Shown one piece after another: positions 24,627 to 32,661 of a DNA stretch of 33,671 nt (positions within the stretch are counted from its first letter, which is position 1; each line of letters starts with the position of its first letter). Location: assembly GCF_900109705.1 (NCBI RefSeq), contig NZ_FOAI01000022.1, forward strand, positions 1-33,671, in the 5' to 3' direction. Below the pieces are notes generated by a model. The model was given only the letters and a program-made list of their open reading frames with translations. It ran no database searches and was not told the DNA's origin. The stretch is from Roseivivax marinus. GTDB lineage: Bacteria; Pseudomonadota; Alphaproteobacteria; Rhodobacterales; Rhodobacteraceae. Made by a program: the position numbers and the translations under genes.

Positions 24627-26038
24627 CAAATGCGCAGCCATATGTCGCGAAAGGTGGCCCACCCGTAGGCTGGCGCAGCGCCCGGGCCAAGCCGGGTCAG
24701 AAGATAGAGATCAAGACCCTGATCGGCAGGTTCTGGCAAGATAAGCTCCAGCTCGTCTTCCCGGTCTCCGCTCAGGCCAACCCAATCCGATATGCACCGG
24801 GTCTGCTGACAATGATGAACAAGATCGAACAGTTCGCGCACCGGCCGGGAAGGCGCGACTGCCAAAGCGTATTCGACGTTGGGCCCTTGTGGGTGGCGCC
24901 CTCCGATCGTGGCGGTAACCATACGAATTCCGGGATAGACCGCACCGGAGAGACGGGCAGAGCTGATCTTCTCGGGGCGCGGATGAACCTGAAGGGCTTC
25001 GAGATCGGAGAAGTACTTCAAGTCCTCTCCCGCGGAGGCCGCCAGAGCGGCGAGCCGGAGCGGGTCCACGTACATCTGCGGAGGAACAGGCCCCTCGGGC
25101 CAGTGCCCGTCTTCCGGCATCGGAGGATGGCTCCCGGGGCTGTGCTTCCAAATCCTGTGGGCCAGGATGCGGTCTGCGCGCACCTCGCCGATGATGGCGC
25201 AGTAATCTGGGTCGGGATGAAACACGCCGCCGCCAATCCGGAGGGAGTGGTCCGAGTGCCAAGCCAGATGCAGAGACGGCGTCTGCTCGTCATCGTCAAG
25301 CGCGTCGGGAAGAGACAGGCGCAGCCAACCGGGAGACAAACCGGGGGCCTCCAAAGACCAGGTTGCTGCCTCCGTGCCCGACTCGATCAAGCTAAGCGTG
25401 GCCTTCAGCTGTCCCGTCTCTGGCAATTGTTGTTCCGGCAAGAAGATCGCAATGTCGGAAAGGCCTATGCTGTTGGCTGCAAGGCGCTGGCTCAGTGAGC
25501 TGTGCGGGGGCATCTCGAGCGCAGGCGCCTGATGGCCGGGCAGGGGGCCGTTCGCTTGAGCCAGCCACCGTTTCGTACCAAGAGACCCGGCTATGAAGGT
25601 GCGCAGAGCATGAACCGTTCGGCTGGCCGCCTCATGTTCGATGCGGAGTTGCGACAACATCTCCAGAAGTTCTGCATTGTGCTGGACGACCGCCTCCGCC
25701 TGCATCCGGTAAATGCTGGCCAGCGCGCCAAGCGCGTGAGTTCGGCGCGCCTCGCGATCTGGATCCTGTGCATCCGAGAGATCGATCAGGGGCGGCGAAG
25801 CGATGCCACACCGTGCGGCCCAGCAAGTGGCCACCTCGTCTAGAAGAGCTCGGCTCTCCGGCGAGCCGACGATCAGCCCCGCGACCTCTCCCGTCATCGT
25901 TTCCGGGAGGAATGGCTGTCCGTTATCGAGGCAGATGTCACCTCTTTCCGAAAGACGCACCACGACAAGTTCGACAGGGAGATTGAGATCATTCATCTCG
26001 GCGAAATCGGCCGCCGCAAGGAGCATCTTGTGACGCAT
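24626..26038 (-). CDS. Uncharacterised 470-residue protein of the glycan operon
   Basis: Not confidently recognised; from memory the N-terminus (MRHKMLLAAADFAEMNDLNL) resembles a domain family restricted to Rhodobacterales glycan loci (DUF6212-like), which should be checked. Visible parts: an alpha/beta N-terminal region, 1-100; a helical, coiled-coil-like stretch, about 105-150 (AEAVVQHNAELLEMLSQLRI); then a long beta-rich region with LSLIESGTEAATWSLEAPGL and LHLAWHSDHSLRIGGGVFHP, which looks like a carbohydrate-binding or jelly-roll fold. No signal peptide or membrane segment. It begins 2 bases after the giant glycosyltransferase stop (GGAGA 6 bases ahead) and shares its stop with the next start. 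A non-catalytic partner or scaffold for the glycosyltransferases is a guess from context. Confidence 0.8.
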   Translation of the reverse strand: MRHKMLLAAADFAEMNDLNLPVELVVVRLSERGDICLDNGQPFLPETMTGEVAGLIVGSPESRALLDEVATCWAARCGIASPPLIDLSDAQDPDREARRTHALGALASIYRMQAEAVVQHNAELLEMLSQLRIEHEAASRTVHALRTFIAGSLGTKRWLAQANGPLPGHQAPALEMPPHSSLSQRLAANSIGLSDIAIFLPEQQLPETGQLKATLSLIESGTEAATWSLEAPGLSPGWLRLSLPDALDDDEQTPSLHLAWHSDHSLRIGGGVFHPDPDYCAIIGEVRADRILAHRIWKHSPGSHPPMPEDGHWPEGPVPPQMYVDPLRLAALAASAGEDLKYFSDLEALQVHPRPEKISSARLSGAVYPGIRMVTATIGGRHPQGPNVEYALAVAPSRPVRELFDLVHHCQQTRCISDWVGLSGDREDELELILPEPADQGLDLYLLTRLGPGAAPAYGWATFRDIWLRI

Positions 26039-26040
26039 CG

Positions 26041-29000
26041 TCAGTCTCCACGACTTGGAAGATCTGCCTCGTGGCCCTCAGCTATGGCGCGAGCGGAGTA
26101 CAATCCAGCGCGCCAGCCGCGATGCTTGGCCGCGATCGCACCGTGCCGACGGTCGATCTCGGCGGCGTCGACCCCGTTCTTGGCCGCCCACTTCAAAAAG
26201 GCGGTCTGCTCACGATCAATGCGAAGTTCGAGCTCTTCCTCGGTTCCGGTTCCAAGTTCCCAACCGAACTGCTCGAAGAAGAAGGCCGACTCGATCTTGG
26301 ATCGCTTGAAAGTCTCGTCCGCGTCATAGTCGTGGCTGTGATAGACGGTCGCGGTGGGCGCGTAGAGCTTGGTGTAACCCGCTTCCAGAATCATGCTGGC
26401 CCAGACTTGATCCTCTCCATAATCGATTTCGGGGTAGGGGATCTCGCGCCAGACGTCTCGGCGCATGGCCGAGTTGTTGTCCGAATAGAAGTAGAGGGCC
26501 TGCCGCCAAGCGATCTCGCCGGTATTCCAGCGCAGCGGATCGGTCTCCTTCGAGACCGCGAGAGGGCGGCTGCGCATGTTCTCGAAATGCCTCTCGATCT
26601 CGCGCCGAACGAAGAGCGGGTGATGCGGATGCGGCAAATGCCGCCCGAATAGGCCCGCGGCCTCGGGGTAGTGCGCCATCATCTTGGCGATGTCGGTGGC
26701 CCAGTCTCGGGTGGCAGGGATCGCGTCCTGGGTCAGAAAGGCGATCAGCGGCGCGCTGCCGAGGCTCGCTCCGAAATTTCGGGTGCGGCCGTGCTGGAAG
26801 TCCTTCTGCGCGATCACCGTCGTGCTCACGTCCTCCTGCGCGTGGAGCCATTCGGTCGTGCCATCCGAGGAGGAGGAATCGATGCAGTGGATCTGTATCC
26901 GATCTGCCAGCCTCTGCTCGCGCAGGGACGCGATCACCTCTTCGATCTCTCCCATCCCGTTGTAAGTGGGAATGACCACGTCGAGGATCGGTGCAGGGGT
27001 CGGGACGATCGCTGGCGCCGCGATTTCCACGCCCGTCTCGCGCAGGCGCTCGAGAAGCGCGCCCTCGACCTCGCGGGCGGTGGTCTCCCAAGTCATCGGG
27101 CCAACCCAGTCCGCAGCTCGATCCCGCTGCGACGCCCGCGCCGCGGGATCGTCCAGAAGGCTACCGAGCGCATCCGCAATGCCATCCGGCGTGGGCGCGG
27201 CCAGCGTCACCACGCCCTCCGGGAAAATCGCGCGGGTGCTTTCGCCGTCGAGTTCGACCACTGGCAGCCCACAGGCCATCATCTCCTGGGGAACCAGCGA
27301 GTAGTTGGTGGCCGACACGCAGAGACCGAGATCGCAATCTCCGTAAAGACGGGCCAGTTCTTCGGCGCTCAGCACCCCGTGATTATAGGCTTCGAACGGT
27401 GTCTCATCGAAAGGCATCTCCGCCTGACCGAAGAAGTGCACCTCAAAATCGTCCCGCCGTGCGCCGAGAATGTCGAGTCCCAAGAGACACAGTTGCACGC
27501 AGCGCCTTGCGGTGTGCTCGCGCCCGTAGACTGCAATCTTCAGGCGGCCGGTGCGCGAGGCTGGGACCTCGCGCCGACGATAGATCTCGGGATCGTAGGC
27601 AAGGTGGAAACCCCGGCTCCAGCGTCCATAGCGCTCGCGCATGATCGTCTCGAGCCATGGGCTGGCGCAGATACACGCGAGGTCGAACGCGTAGGTCTGC
27701 TGGGCAAGGATGCGCTCGCTTCCGGCGGGGTAGAAGTCGGGCTCGTGATCCTGGACGAAATAGTACTTCGCCGCAAAGCCGCGCGAGGCATCGGCCAGAT
27801 GGGCAGTCGACCAGCCGGTTGCGATGACCGCGTCGCCACGTACCTCGAACAGCCCGTCCCGAACCAGACGCACCTCGGCCTGAACGCACTGAAAGTACTT
27901 AACCAGGGTCTCGTAAGCCGCGTCGGTGGTGTCATGCTGCGTCGGTCGCTCGATCCAAATCGTACAGCGGTGACCGAAATTCTCCAGCAGGCGGACGATC
28001 CGGAAGATCGTCATGTGTCCGCCACTTCCCGGCGAGAAATCGGGAACGATCCAATGCAGGTCGAGGGCGCGAGCATCGATCATTGCAGGAGGCGCAGGCT
28101 GCTCCATATGGCTCGCGTCTCGCGCATCGAGAACGCTCTGCATGCCCCTCAGCCCTGTCATTTCGGCTCGTGGCCGGTGCACGAAGCGGGCCGGTTGCCC
28201 TTCGGCGGCGCGCCGCGGTGGCTTGTGCGGGACGAGCCTATAATCGGCAAGTGGGCAGATAACCGAGTCGGGCGTGTAGGTCCGCAGGTAGAACTCGGTT
28301 GAGAAGTCGGGAGCCGGATCGAAACCCTTATGCCAGCCCTTATCGACATAGTGCCGCAGAGCCTCGCGGTCGTCTTCGGGCAGACCAGAGACCTGTGCAC
28401 GGTAATAATCTGGATCAAACCCACCGGCGAGAATGGCTTCCTCATCGGCGGTCATGTCTTGTAGACGTACCGGAAAGGGCCGGACCGTCTCGCGTTCCTG
28501 CATCTTCCCCGAGGTTGCGTAATGCAGAAGGGGGTTGATCTCCGCCAAACGCACGTCGGGGTGCAGTTTGAGGTACCCTGAAACCGAGAAATCCGGAGAT
28601 GGATCGCGTCTGTGTTTCCAACCGCGCGTCAGGAAAATCTCGAGCAGCCGATCATCGCTCACATCGGTGAGGCTCGGATGGGTGATCCGGTAATAGTCGG
28701 CGTGAAAATAGGGGCGTGTGGCCTCCATCTCCGCATCGAGGCCGCAGGCCGGACGGGACGTACGGCCCTCCGCGCGCCCCGATTGCAGATAATGTAAAAG
28801 TGGATTCATTTCTGCCAGCGCGACGTCTGCGTAGGCCTCAAGATACCGCCGAACGCAGAACTCCGGGGAGGGGTCGCGTCCCTCTTTCCAGCCGTGCCGA
28901 TTAAAATGGGTAAGAAGACGCGAGTCTGAAAAGTTCGCAAGGTCTGGGCAGACTGCCCGGTAGAAGCTCGCGTCAAAAAACGGGGCTATGATTTCGGCAT

Positions 29001-29379
29001 CGCGCTCGTCTGGGGTCGGTGGGCGAGGATCAAGCCCCCTAGCGCGACCGGTGGTGATGTAGTGGTAGAATGGGTTGATCTGTCGCTGGCGGATGCTTGG
29101 ATGTGCCGCGAGATAGCGCTCGGTCGAAAAATCCGGTGTGGGATCGAGATTACGCTCCCAGCCGCAGTTGCAGTAGTGCTGAAGTAGCGAGCGGTCGTTG
29201 TGTCCTGCGAGACCGGGGACCTGCTTGCGATAGTGCTCGGCATCAAAATACGGCTCCAGGGTCCGAAGGACCTTCTCCTCGCTGTGCAATCGCGGCATGT
29301 GGAGTCGTCGGAATACCATGGAAAGCCATCGCTCTGAGTGCGGAGTTGTCAGCCAGCGGGGGTTTAGGAGACCGGGCAT
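26041..29379 (-). CDS. Giant multidomain glycosyltransferase: four N-terminal repeats, WsaF-like GT4, GT2
   Basis: A 1112-residue cytoplasmic protein and first gene of the operon. Residues about 42-388 hold four repeats of roughly 90 residues: a 'FDAxxYR...P.L....D..LL.HY...GW..GRDPSPDFS...YL...PDV..AEINPLLHY..SG' unit (FDAEHY 45, FDASFY 135, FHADYY 225, FDPDYY 321). About 438-785 resembles the WsaF rhamnosyltransferase (LDLHWIVPDFSPGSGGHMTI, YFVQDHEPDFYPAG, and the donor-site NYSLVPQEMMACGLPVVELD). About 799-1075 is a GT2 domain (DVVIPTYNGMGEIEEV, IDSSSSDGTTEW, and the rhamnosyltransferase-like QHGRTRNFGASLG). It could build a rhamnose-containing disaccharide unit in one polypeptide; sugar identity is inferred. 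No clear ribosome-binding site precedes ATG 29379; ATG at about 29319 is an alternative. Confidence 0.9.
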   Translation of the reverse strand: MPGLLNPRWLTTPHSERWLSMVFRRLHMPRLHSEEKVLRTLEPYFDAEHYRKQVPGLAGHNDRSLLQHYCNCGWERNLDPTPDFSTERYLAAHPSIRQRQINPFYHYITTGRARGLDPRPPTPDERDAEIIAPFFDASFYRAVCPDLANFSDSRLLTHFNRHGWKEGRDPSPEFCVRRYLEAYADVALAEMNPLLHYLQSGRAEGRTSRPACGLDAEMEATRPYFHADYYRITHPSLTDVSDDRLLEIFLTRGWKHRRDPSPDFSVSGYLKLHPDVRLAEINPLLHYATSGKMQERETVRPFPVRLQDMTADEEAILAGGFDPDYYRAQVSGLPEDDREALRHYVDKGWHKGFDPAPDFSTEFYLRTYTPDSVICPLADYRLVPHKPPRRAAEGQPARFVHRPRAEMTGLRGMQSVLDARDASHMEQPAPPAMIDARALDLHWIVPDFSPGSGGHMTIFRIVRLLENFGHRCTIWIERPTQHDTTDAAYETLVKYFQCVQAEVRLVRDGLFEVRGDAVIATGWSTAHLADASRGFAAKYYFVQDHEPDFYPAGSERILAQQTYAFDLACICASPWLETIMRERYGRWSRGFHLAYDPEIYRRREVPASRTGRLKIAVYGREHTARRCVQLCLLGLDILGARRDDFEVHFFGQAEMPFDETPFEAYNHGVLSAEELARLYGDCDLGLCVSATNYSLVPQEMMACGLPVVELDGESTRAIFPEGVVTLAAPTPDGIADALGSLLDDPAARASQRDRAADWVGPMTWETTAREVEGALLERLRETGVEIAAPAIVPTPAPILDVVIPTYNGMGEIEEVIASLREQRLADRIQIHCIDSSSSDGTTEWLHAQEDVSTTVIAQKDFQHGRTRNFGASLGSAPLIAFLTQDAIPATRDWATDIAKMMAHYPEAAGLFGRHLPHPHHPLFVRREIERHFENMRSRPLAVSKETDPLRWNTGEIAWRQALYFYSDNNSAMRRDVWREIPYPEIDYGEDQVWASMILEAGYTKLYAPTATVYHSHDYDADETFKRSKIESAFFFEQFGWELGTGTEEELELRIDREQTAFLKWAAKNGVDAAEIDRRHGAIAAKHRGWRAGLYSARAIAEGHEADLPSRGD

Positions 29380-29493
29380 GACATGGCAAGCTTTCGGCCC
29401 CGAGCCAAGCGCGAACGCGCACCGTATGGCGTTATGGTTCTATGTGGAAGAGAAGCGACTGCCCCCGCGGCATTAGCATGCTTCTCTCCTGCC

Positions 29494-29592
29494 TTCCAAA
29501 AACGGTCGTTTTAGAACGATTTGACTAGCCTGTTCGTTGTCAGTGCCTTAAGCGCTCCATAAACCCCGTTCCAAACCGACAAGGTTTTGGAA
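29494..29592 (+). promoter_or_regulatory. Candidate res site of the serine resolvase
   Basis: Directly upstream of the resolvase lie tcgtt-ttag-aacga (29506-29519), a short inverted repeat that could be the crossover subsite, and ttccaaacc/ggttttggaa (29569-29592), a larger imperfect inverted repeat that could be an accessory subsite; ttccaaa also occurs at 29494-29500. Tn3-type resolvases act at res sites of about 100-130 bp with paired inverted subsites, often next to their gene. The region is also the 5' flank of the glycan operon. Function inferred. Confidence 0.45.
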
Positions 29593-29612
29593 GGTTTGTG
29601 GAGGGACGAGAG

Positions 29613-30152
29613 ATGATCTTGGGCTATGCACGGGTCTCGACTGAGGGGCAGAGCCTGGAGGCTCAACTCGATGCCCTTCGCGCTGCTGGTGTCGAGCGGA
29701 TCTTCTCAGAAAAGATCTCAGGGTCGAAGCGTGCTCGCCCTGAGCTTGATAAGCTGATTGATCAGCTCCGGCCCGGAGATGTTGTGTCGGTCACCAAGTA
29801 CGACCGGCTTTCTCGCTCGCTCCAAGATCTGCTCTCCATCGTAGAGGCGATCCGTGCAAAGGGCGCGGGCTTCCGGTCCCTGGCGGAAGACATCGACACT
29901 ACGACCTCTGCCGGTCGCCTCATCTTCCACGTCTTTGCCTCGATCGCGCAGTTCGAGCGTGAGCGGATCTCCGAGCGCACACGGGAGGGGCTGGCAAGCG
30001 CACGCAAGTTAGGCCGGATCGGTGGAAGGCCCCCTGCCCTCACACACCAGCAGCGCGAAGAGGTGCGGCGTTTGCGCGACGAGGAAGGTCGGCGAGTGGC
30101 CGAGATCGCCCGCCTGTTCGAGGTCAGCCCCAACACGGTCCGACGCGCTTAA
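29613..30152 (+). CDS. Serine recombinase (resolvase/invertase family)
   Basis: A 179-residue small serine recombinase. MILGYARVSTEGQSLEAQLD carries the nucleophilic serine (residue 9); conserved parts include SGSKRARPELDKLI, VTKYDRLSRSLQDLL (arginines of the active site) and FASIAQFERERISERTREGL. A C-terminal helix-turn-helix (REEVRRLRDEEGRRVAEIAR...VSPNTVRR) binds the site. Length is typical of Tn3 resolvases and DNA invertases. ATG 29613 with GAGGGA 6 bases ahead is chosen over the GTG five codons earlier. The likely role is multimer resolution or inversion of DNA, helpful to plasmid stability. It is divergent from the glycan operon, with 233 bases between. Confidence 0.92.
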   Translation: MILGYARVSTEGQSLEAQLDALRAAGVERIFSEKISGSKRARPELDKLIDQLRPGDVVSVTKYDRLSRSLQDLLSIVEAIRAKGAGFRSLAEDIDTTTSAGRLIFHVFASIAQFERERISERTREGLASARKLGRIGGRPPALTHQQREEVRRLRDEEGRRVAEIARLFEVSPNTVRRA

Positions 30153-30518
30153 GAGAGCGGCCTTGAATGAAAGACTACCTTCGTACGTACACAAAAGCGT
30201 AGTGATAGCGGCGGCGGTCATTCGGTTCAGGCAGCGCGCGGGGAAAGCACGAAAACAACGGCTTTTCGCTGCGCGCTCGCAACCGACCAACCGATGCGTC
30301 TGCCCCGCGATCTCAACGACTGTCGGGCGCCATGGAAAGCTGCCCCCCTAACGACATGAGGAACTGCCCCCTTTGTCCGAAGGAGGTCACATGAAGCTCT
30401 CGCCCCCGCTGGACATACGTGTCTGTAGTGGAACAGCCGGTCGAGGATTGCTAACGATAGGGACCATGCACGTATCAGCCACTAGCGCGGCCCTGAGCGA
30501 CACGGACCTTCCCAAAAA
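30153..30518. other. Gene-free stretch after the resolvase
   Basis: No supported gene. Short direct repeats ctgcccccct (30340-30349) and ctgcccccTt (30364-30373) resemble the end of an insertion sequence, but no transposase is attached. The border between high-G+C backbone and the A+T-richer PAP2 block falls here. Confidence 0.4.
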
Positions 30519-31505
30519 TCAGACCGACATCTCTGCTTCAACAGACAAAAAATGCGCTGCCGAACCACTTCGGTTATGAAGACGGGTTACCAGCCAAATG
30601 CTCATCAAGGCGACAAGCGCTCCCGAGATTAGATCAACGAAATAATGCCCTCCGTGTACGGGTGTGGCTGCAATCATCACAGATGAATAAATCCATGCTG
30701 GAACTGAAAGATTGGTTCTACGGCAAGCCCAGATAATTAGAACTCCCGACGCCGTGTGAAAGGATGGAAAGGTCACTAAACCAGGAAGCTTGGCAGGATC
30801 CAACACTATTGGTCCGCTTGGAGAGCGCAACACATCCATATAGGGTACGTGGTAGACGCCAGGCACCCAGCCCAATGGCTCAAAAATGGATAAGTCTTGA
30901 ACGAGGAAAAGAACGGCGGCCTCTGCCGGGAAAAAGGCTCCAATAATCAAGCACGCCAATGCGGTTATCAGGAAGGCCTCGATAAACTTTCTAGCTTGCG
31001 CTATATAACCGAAAGAAATTAACGCGACTAGCACAGCCGCACTTAGGAAAGTTAAAGAAGTATAGCTTGAAGCGAGCGCTTGGAACAAAATCCGACTGGA
31101 CACAACGGCATTGAGGTACGCTAACCAATCGAGATGTAGGGCTGCATCCCAGTCTGCCAGAACTTCATCCACATATGGAAATGGCACCATCATTGATAAA
31201 TGGTTCATGATTCTTAAATTAAGCCAAGAAATGTGGAGAAAAAAGAAGCCTTCCGCAAGATAGTGCAGACGGACTAAAAATGTTTTAGGCCGATCAGCTT
31301 CCCGCAACAGGCGCCGTGCCGCCACGAATACTGCCAGCAGAGTAACGCCCTGAAAGAAGAAGAGGGGCAATCGATCTGTCACCAGCTCAGCTCGAGAGAA
31401 CGTAATAATTATGACGTTGAGCGTGGTTAGAATACCGATGCAAACATAACTCGGCATGCACACCATCGGCAGGATTGGAGGGGAATCGTACTTACGCAAA
31501 AGCAA
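30519..31505 (-). CDS. PAP2-superfamily integral membrane protein 1
   Basis: A 328-residue membrane protein with about six or more hydrophobic segments (for example about 17-37, 46-63, 152-168, 176-200, 255-262 and 270-283, 290-308). The PAP2_3 (inositolphosphotransferase/Aur1-like) phosphatase motifs are at FPSFHTA (246-252) and TPVHGGHYFVD (281-291), which supply the catalytic histidines and aspartate. Such enzymes remove or exchange phosphate head groups on lipids or polyprenyl carriers in the membrane. The open frame starts at TTG 31505, which has GAGG 5 bases ahead; later ATGs (residues 14 and 17) are alternatives. Base composition is lower in G+C than in the flanking genes, suggesting a foreign origin. 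A second PAP2 gene lies on the other side of an IS element. Confidence 0.8.
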   Translation of the reverse strand: MLLRKYDSPPILPMVCMPSYVCIGILTTLNVIIITFSRAELVTDRLPLFFFQGVTLLAVFVAARRLLREADRPKTFLVRLHYLAEGFFFLHISWLNLRIMNHLSMMVPFPYVDEVLADWDAALHLDWLAYLNAVVSSRILFQALASSYTSLTFLSAAVLVALISFGYIAQARKFIEAFLITALACLIIGAFFPAEAAVLFLVQDLSIFEPLGWVPGVYHVPYMDVLRSPSGPIVLDPAKLPGLVTFPSFHTASGVLIIWACRRTNLSVPAWIYSSVMIAATPVHGGHYFVDLISGALVALMSIWLVTRLHNRSGSAAHFLSVEAEMSV

Positions 31506-31608
31506 CTCTACCTCGGGCTGATCTGATCATTCTAATAGACTTTGCAAAGTAAGTTGCAGTGTATTATGTTTTTTTTAAGCCACTCCTTAGTCGTCGGGGA
31601 GTCTTATC

Positions 31609-32661
31609 GGCTTTGTTGCGCAAAGGTCGAGCGAGGGATTCATCTCGTGAATCCAGCGTGGTAGCAGGGGCGGCATGAGTAGACCTCTCCCGCAGAGCGA
31701 CAAAACCAAGAACTGGCCGTCCTACAACGAAGCGCTGAAGCAGCGTGGCTCCCTGACGATATGGTTCGATCCGGACATGGTCTGGGTGCCGTCGCCGACC
31801 GGCAAGCGAGGCCGGCAGCCGCTATACAGCGACGCCGCGATCCAGACGTGCCTGACGATGAAGGTGCTCTTCGGCATGGCCCTCCGGCAAACGACCGGGT
31901 TCGTTGAAAGCCTCCTACGGCTGGTCGGCCTCGACTGGGCGGTGCCGGATTTCAGCACATTGAGCAGGCGGCAGAAGGCTCTGGCCGTGACCATCCCCTA
32001 CCGCGGCTCGCAAGGGCCGCTGAACCTGCTGATCGACAGCACCGGCATCAAGGCAGAGGGTGAAGGCGAGTGGCATGCCCGCTAGCACGGCGGCGCGAAA
32101 CGCCGTCTATGGCGCAAGATCCACATCGGCGTCGATGAACAGACGCTGGAGATCCGCGCCATCGAGGACACCGGAAGTCACATCGGTGACGCGCCCATGC
32201 TGCCCGAACTCCTTGACCAGATCCCCGCTGATGTAGAGATCAGCTCGGTCACCGCCGAGGGCGCCTACGACCCCTTCAAGTGCCATGACGCCGTCGCCGA
32301 CCGTGGCGCCCATGCCGTCATACCGCCCCGAGAAAACGCCAGGCCCTGGAAGCCCTCGACCGCAAGCGCCATCCCCAGAAACGAGGCCCTTCGTGCGGCG
32401 AAATACCTCGGCCGTGCCATCTAGCGACAATGGAGTGGATACCACCGCCGAAGCCGCGCCGAGACGAAGATGCACTGCGTGAAGCTTCTGGGGCAGAGCC
32501 TCATGGCGCGCGACTTCGATCGCCAGGTCGCAAAACTCCAAGTCCGCGCCGCCGTGTTAAACGGCTAAATCGCGCTTGGCATACCTGTCACCGAACCCAC
32601 GGGATAAGTGCATCCGGGGAAAGGGGAAGTGCATCCTTCATCCTCTTTGCACAACAAAGCC
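31609..32661 (+). mobile_element. IS903-like element of the IS5 family, 1053 bp, inactive
   Basis: Terminal inverted repeats ggctttgttgcgcaaag (31609-31625) and ctttgcacaacaaagcc (32645-32661) differ at one base. The length is right for the IS903 group. The nine bases on either side (agtcttatc and attttcacc) do not match, so the nine-base target duplication expected for this group is missing, which suggests a rearrangement or deletion next to the element. The transposase inside has three stop codons. Confidence 0.88.
31675..32607 (+). pseudogene. IS903-group transposase with three in-frame stops
   Basis: A 310-codon frame reads SRPLPQSDKTKNWPSYNEAL, TGKRGRQPLYSDAAIQTCLT, VPDFSTLSRRQKALA, then the DDE acidic sites LLIDSTGIK and TAEGAYD (normally TADGAYD), and RSRAETKMHCVKLLGQSLMA with the conserved glutamate. 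TAG at 32083 (where K is usual), TAG at 32422 (where W is usual) and TAA at 32566 interrupt it; no insertion or deletion is needed to follow the frame. It is dead without suppression and could move only with a transposase supplied in trans. Confidence 0.92.

Noticed and set aside
26671-28302. A 543-codon plus-strand frame inside the giant glycosyltransferase
   Set aside because: Shadow of a gene with clear GT4 and GT2 motifs; its own translation lacks any pattern.
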